64,000 bases of DNA, taken from NCBI RefSeq assembly GCF_049316285.1, contig NZ_JBMOXA010000005.1, positions 216,306 through 280,305 on the forward strand. The letters are read 5' to 3'. Position 1 is the first letter of the stretch; each line of letters opens with the position of its first letter. Source of the DNA: Rhodoferax_B sp049316285. GTDB lineage: Bacteria > Pseudomonadota > Gammaproteobacteria > Burkholderiales > Burkholderiaceae_C. The notes beneath the pieces were generated by a model, which saw nothing but the letters and a program-made list of their open reading frames with translations, had not been told where the DNA came from and searched no databases. Of this stretch, positions 61,206 to 64,000 are shown one piece after another. Both the position numbers and the translations under genes were made by a program.

Positions 61206-62822
61206 ATGCATCAAGACTCATCGCAGTGGGACGACATCGTCATCGGGGCAGGCAGCGCTGGCTGTGTCGTCGCAGCGCGCCTCAGTGAGAACACTTCACG
61301 ACGCGTACTTGTGCTGGAGGCCGGCCCGCGAGACGTCTGGCTCATGAAGCCGTTCGGTCTTAGCTACTACCTTGACTTCTCCCGCTACGAGTGGGGATTC
61401 TGGTCCCAGCCCGATTCGACGCGGAACATGCGAACTGACCATTGGCGGCGCGGACGTGTGGTCGGTGGAAGCGGCACCATCAACGGGATGAACTACGTGC
61501 GCGGCGCCCGCGCCGATTATGACCGGTGGGCCGCCATGGGCAACGTCGGTTGGTCGGCCGACGAAGTCATGCCTTTGTTCCGCGACATGGAACGTTGCGA
61601 ACCGGGCTACCACGCGCCGCCCGACTACGCCATCCGCGGGAACTCAGGGCCGTTGCCTATTCGCGAGGTGCGGCACTGCCACCCGCTCACCGAGGCATTT
61701 CTTAAAGCTGCACAGCTGGCCGGAATTCCTCAAACGCCCGACTTCAATGGTGCGCAACAAGAAGGGGTCGGCTACGGGCAGTTCAATCAGCGCCGGGGGA
61801 TGCGAGTCAGTTCGGTCGATGCCTGGCTTAAGCCGGCGCTGCGGCGACCAAACCTGCAACTGATCACGGACGCGCTCGTCAAAAAACTGCTGGTTAACAA
61901 TGGCCGCATCGAGGGGGTCACCTACGAGCGCGATGGCGTCGTAAGCCAGGTGAGGGCGGGGCGTGTGATCCTTTGTGGAGGGGCGATCAACACGCCTCAG
62001 TTGTTGATGTTGTCGGGCATTGGCGATGGGCATGATCTGCAGTCACTTGGCATCGATGTCGCATTGCACACGCCGGGTGTGGGTCGTAACTTGATGGAGC
62101 ATCCCCTCATTAGGCCGACTTGGCGCGTGAAAGGGGCGAGCTACAGCCCCACGAACAACATGTTGCGGATGGCCGGCTTTGGCGCCAAGTTCTTGCTGAC
62201 CGGACAAGGTCCGCTCGCGACCATCACGGAAGCCATGGCATTCCTGAGAACTTCACCTGCCGAAACCATGCCGGACGTGCACATGCTGTTTTCGGTTGCA
62301 GGCGCTGTCAACGATGACGAACGAAAGTTCTACAAGAGCCTCAAAGTTCTTCCGTACCCTTCGTTCTCGATGGTGCTAGACAAGAGTTACCCCCTTAGCC
62401 GAGGCACGGTCCGGCTCGCCAGTCCTGATCCAAAGGCAGCGCCATTGATCAATCCCAACCTTTTGGCGGACCACAGGGATGTGGAAACTTTGGTGAAGGC
62501 GATGGGCATCGTGCGTCGAATTGTCTCCATGTCGCCGTTGGCCGAGATGGTGTTGGACGAAGTCGAGCCGGGCGCACATGCGACATCCGAAGCAGCGCTG
62601 GTTGAGTATGTGAAATCACGCACAGGGCTGGCGTACCACGCGTCGGGCACTTGCAGGATGGGCGTCGACGAAATGGCGGTGGTGACGCCAGACCTGAAGG
62701 TCAAAGGCCTTGAAAACCTCTGGATTGCCGATGCATCGGTGATGCCCGACCTCATCAGCGGAAACATTAATGCGGCATGCATGATGATTGGCGAAAAGCT
62801 TGGCCGACAACTAGTTAACTGA
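61206..62822 (+). CDS. GMC-family FAD oxidoreductase
   Basis: The 538-residue protein has the FAD motif DIVIGAGSAGCVVAARLSE, GMC signatures GSGTINGMNYVRG and GGAINTPQLLMLSGIG, and the active-site His in AYHASGTCRMG with Asn in SGNINAACMMIGEKL. It belongs to the alcohol/choline dehydrogenase group. It is cotranscribed with the Bug gene before it and a second GMC gene after it. Confidence 0.92.
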   Translation: MHQDSSQWDDIVIGAGSAGCVVAARLSENTSRRVLVLEAGPRDVWLMKPFGLSYYLDFSRYEWGFWSQPDSTRNMRTDHWRRGRVVGGSGTINGMNYVRGARADYDRWAAMGNVGWSADEVMPLFRDMERCEPGYHAPPDYAIRGNSGPLPIREVRHCHPLTEAFLKAAQLAGIPQTPDFNGAQQEGVGYGQFNQRRGMRVSSVDAWLKPALRRPNLQLITDALVKKLLVNNGRIEGVTYERDGVVSQVRAGRVILCGGAINTPQLLMLSGIGDGHDLQSLGIDVALHTPGVGRNLMEHPLIRPTWRVKGASYSPTNNMLRMAGFGAKFLLTGQGPLATITEAMAFLRTSPAETMPDVHMLFSVAGAVNDDERKFYKSLKVLPYPSFSMVLDKSYPLSRGTVRLASPDPKAAPLINPNLLADHRDVETLVKAMGIVRRIVSMSPLAEMVLDEVEPGAHATSEAALVEYVKSRTGLAYHASGTCRMGVDEMAVVTPDLKVKGLENLWIADASVMPDLISGNINAACMMIGEKLGRQLVN

Positions 62823-62826
62823 TCCG

Positions 62827-64000
62827 ATGAAGCGTGGAGAAAATTTCGACTACGTCATCGTGGGTGGCGGCTCAGCCGGATGCGTGCTCGCCGCACGACT
62901 GAGTGAAGATCCGGACGTTCGGGTCCTCCTTCTAGAAGCTGGCGGACCAGACTGGCACCCCTACATTCAGATTCCACTTGGCGTAGGACGCATCCGTCAG
63001 AAAGGGCTGTTCGATTGGGGCTATCTGAGTGAACCGCAGTCTAATCTTGGGAATCGAGTCATTGAGTTGAAGCGCGGAAAAGTCCTCGGCGGCTCATCGT
63101 CTATCAATTTCATGGCCCACAACAGGGGCAGTCGTGGTGACTACCAACGGTGGGAACGGCTTGGCGTCACGGACTGGTCATACGACAAGCTGTTGCCTTA
63201 CTTCAAACGACTCGAAACCTGGCACGGTGGAACTGCTGAACATCGTGGAGATGCTGGACCGGTTGGAATAACGTACACGTGCCAAGGTGACCCAATTGGC
63301 CTCGCTGTTCTGGAGTCGGCCCGAGCAGCGGGACATCCTATCTTCGATGACATCAATGGCCCTGAGCCGCTGGGGTTTGGCCTTGCGCAGTCAGCGATCG
63401 ATGGGGGGCGGCGTTCGAGTGCATCTCGCGCGTACCTGCGGCCTGTTCGTTCCCGCAGAAACCTGACCGTCCGGACCCGGGCTCTAAGTACGCGGATCCT
63501 TTTCGAACGAAAGGTGGCCGCGGGAATACAGTATTCGCACGGAGGCTCAGTCCACAAGGTCCGAGCTGATCGAGAGGTCATCCTGTGTGGCGGAGCGTTC
63601 ATTTCGCCCCAGTTGCTGCTGCTTTCGGGCATAGGCAATGCGTCTGAGCTGAATCGCTTGGGCATCGAATGTGTTCAGCATTTGCCAGGCGTCGGTGAAA
63701 ATCTGCAAGACCATCTGTCGATACCGCTGGAGTATCGGCGCATCGGTGAAGAAAGCCCGCTGCATCGGATGTTGCGCGCAGATCGGCTGATCCCCGCCTT
63801 GGCCAATGCAATCTTTGCGGGAAAAGGAACGGCGACCGTCCTGCCCGGAGGCGTCAACGCAATTCTTCGCTCGCGTCCTGGCAGTGAGCCGGCTGATCTG
63901 CAGGTGCTGTTTGGTGCGGGAGCTCTCGAGGCTAAGCCCTGGTTTCCTGGCTTCAACGAATGGAAGGATCTCTTCTATCTACGCCCGATCGTTTCGCGCC
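62827..64000 (+). CDS. GMC-family FAD oxidoreductase, partial (right edge)
   Basis: The frame opens at ATG 62827 and is still open at the end of the window (391 codons seen of an expected ~530). It has FDYVIVGGGSAGCVLAARLSED, the signatures GGSSSINFMAHNRG and GGAFISPQLLLLSGIG, and DHLSIPLEYR. The C-terminal His/Asn active-site region lies beyond the edge. It starts 4 bp after the previous GMC gene and differs in sequence from it, so the pair may form a heteromer or use related substrates. Confidence 0.9.
   Translation, partial: MKRGENFDYVIVGGGSAGCVLAARLSEDPDVRVLLLEAGGPDWHPYIQIPLGVGRIRQKGLFDWGYLSEPQSNLGNRVIELKRGKVLGGSSSINFMAHNRGSRGDYQRWERLGVTDWSYDKLLPYFKRLETWHGGTAEHRGDAGPVGITYTCQGDPIGLAVLESARAAGHPIFDDINGPEPLGFGLAQSAIDGGRRSSASRAYLRPVRSRRNLTVRTRALSTRILFERKVAAGIQYSHGGSVHKVRADREVILCGGAFISPQLLLLSGIGNASELNRLGIECVQHLPGVGENLQDHLSIPLEYRRIGEESPLHRMLRADRLIPALANAIFAGKGTATVLPGGVNAILRSRPGSEPADLQVLFGAGALEAKPWFPGFNEWKDLFYLRPIVSR

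Noticed and set aside
1..64000. tRNA, rRNA or CRISPR features
   Set aside because: No cloverleaf, rRNA segment or spaced direct repeats were noticed by reading; a dedicated search was not possible here.

Overview
The window reads as chromosomal DNA of a betaproteobacterium of the order Burkholderiales (Comamonadaceae- or Alcaligenaceae-like). This is inferred from the many Bug/TctC-type periplasmic binding proteins (five intact, one dead), abundant LysR regulators, the three-gene pntAA-pntAB-pntB transhydrogenase, a paoABC-type molybdo-flavo aldehyde oxidoreductase and the generally high G+C. No rRNA, tRNA or CRISPR array was recognised. The content is accessory catabolism and detoxification rather than core housekeeping.

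Layout. 0-5 kb is a patchy, island-like edge: a gene end, a nuclease-nSTAND ATPase of the anti-phage type with visibly lower G+C, an amidohydrolase that has lost its N-terminal third, and a small XRE regulator. 5-21.3 kb is a locus of largely exported proteins: DUF6152/DUF6644, a LysR gene, a Tat-exported alpha/beta hydrolase, two MFS transporters each overlapping a cyclophilin-like gene, an NAD(P)-binding protein, an MBL-fold hydrolase, paoABC, a second LysR paralogue, two cupins of the hydroxynitrile-lyase type and an exported carboxymuconolactone-decarboxylase-like protein. Three promoters in this locus share a conserved ~32-bp element. I read it as a LysR-controlled periplasmic detoxification or metabolism system with an unknown substrate.

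21.3-36 kb holds aldehyde dehydrogenases, a VOC protein, SDRs, Bug proteins, a peroxiredoxin, tandem hydroxyisobutyrate-dehydrogenase-like proteins (the second lacks the catalytic lysine), a frameshifted LysR gene and an intact one. It also carries an IS5-family transposase remnant abutting a truncated, frameshifted HpcH/HpaI aldolase gene. 36-64 kb holds two Bug genes, a BNR-GMC-SDR-trxB operon, an SDR, an IclR regulator, a five-gene operon (BKACE, nitrilase, carboxymuconolactone-decarboxylase-like, 3-hydroxyisobutyrate dehydrogenase-like, MmgE/PrpD), an alcohol dehydrogenase-aldehyde dehydrogenase-NTF2 operon, a second MmgE/PrpD gene, pntAA-AB-B, a Bug pseudogene, a YciI-like gene, and a Bug-GMC-GMC operon that runs off the right edge.

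Two further repeated operator-like elements link the right two-thirds. One is a LysR-type T-N11-A palindrome (GTWAG-N5-CTWAC) at six places, mostly upstream of Bug genes. The other is an inverted repeat TCYC-N7-GRSA with A/T-rich flanks at seven places, at nearly every promoter around the IclR gene. These suggest two overlapping regulons that bind the scattered catabolic genes into one programme. The three repeated promoter elements are the strongest new signal in the window. Their regulators and inducers are inferred, not shown.
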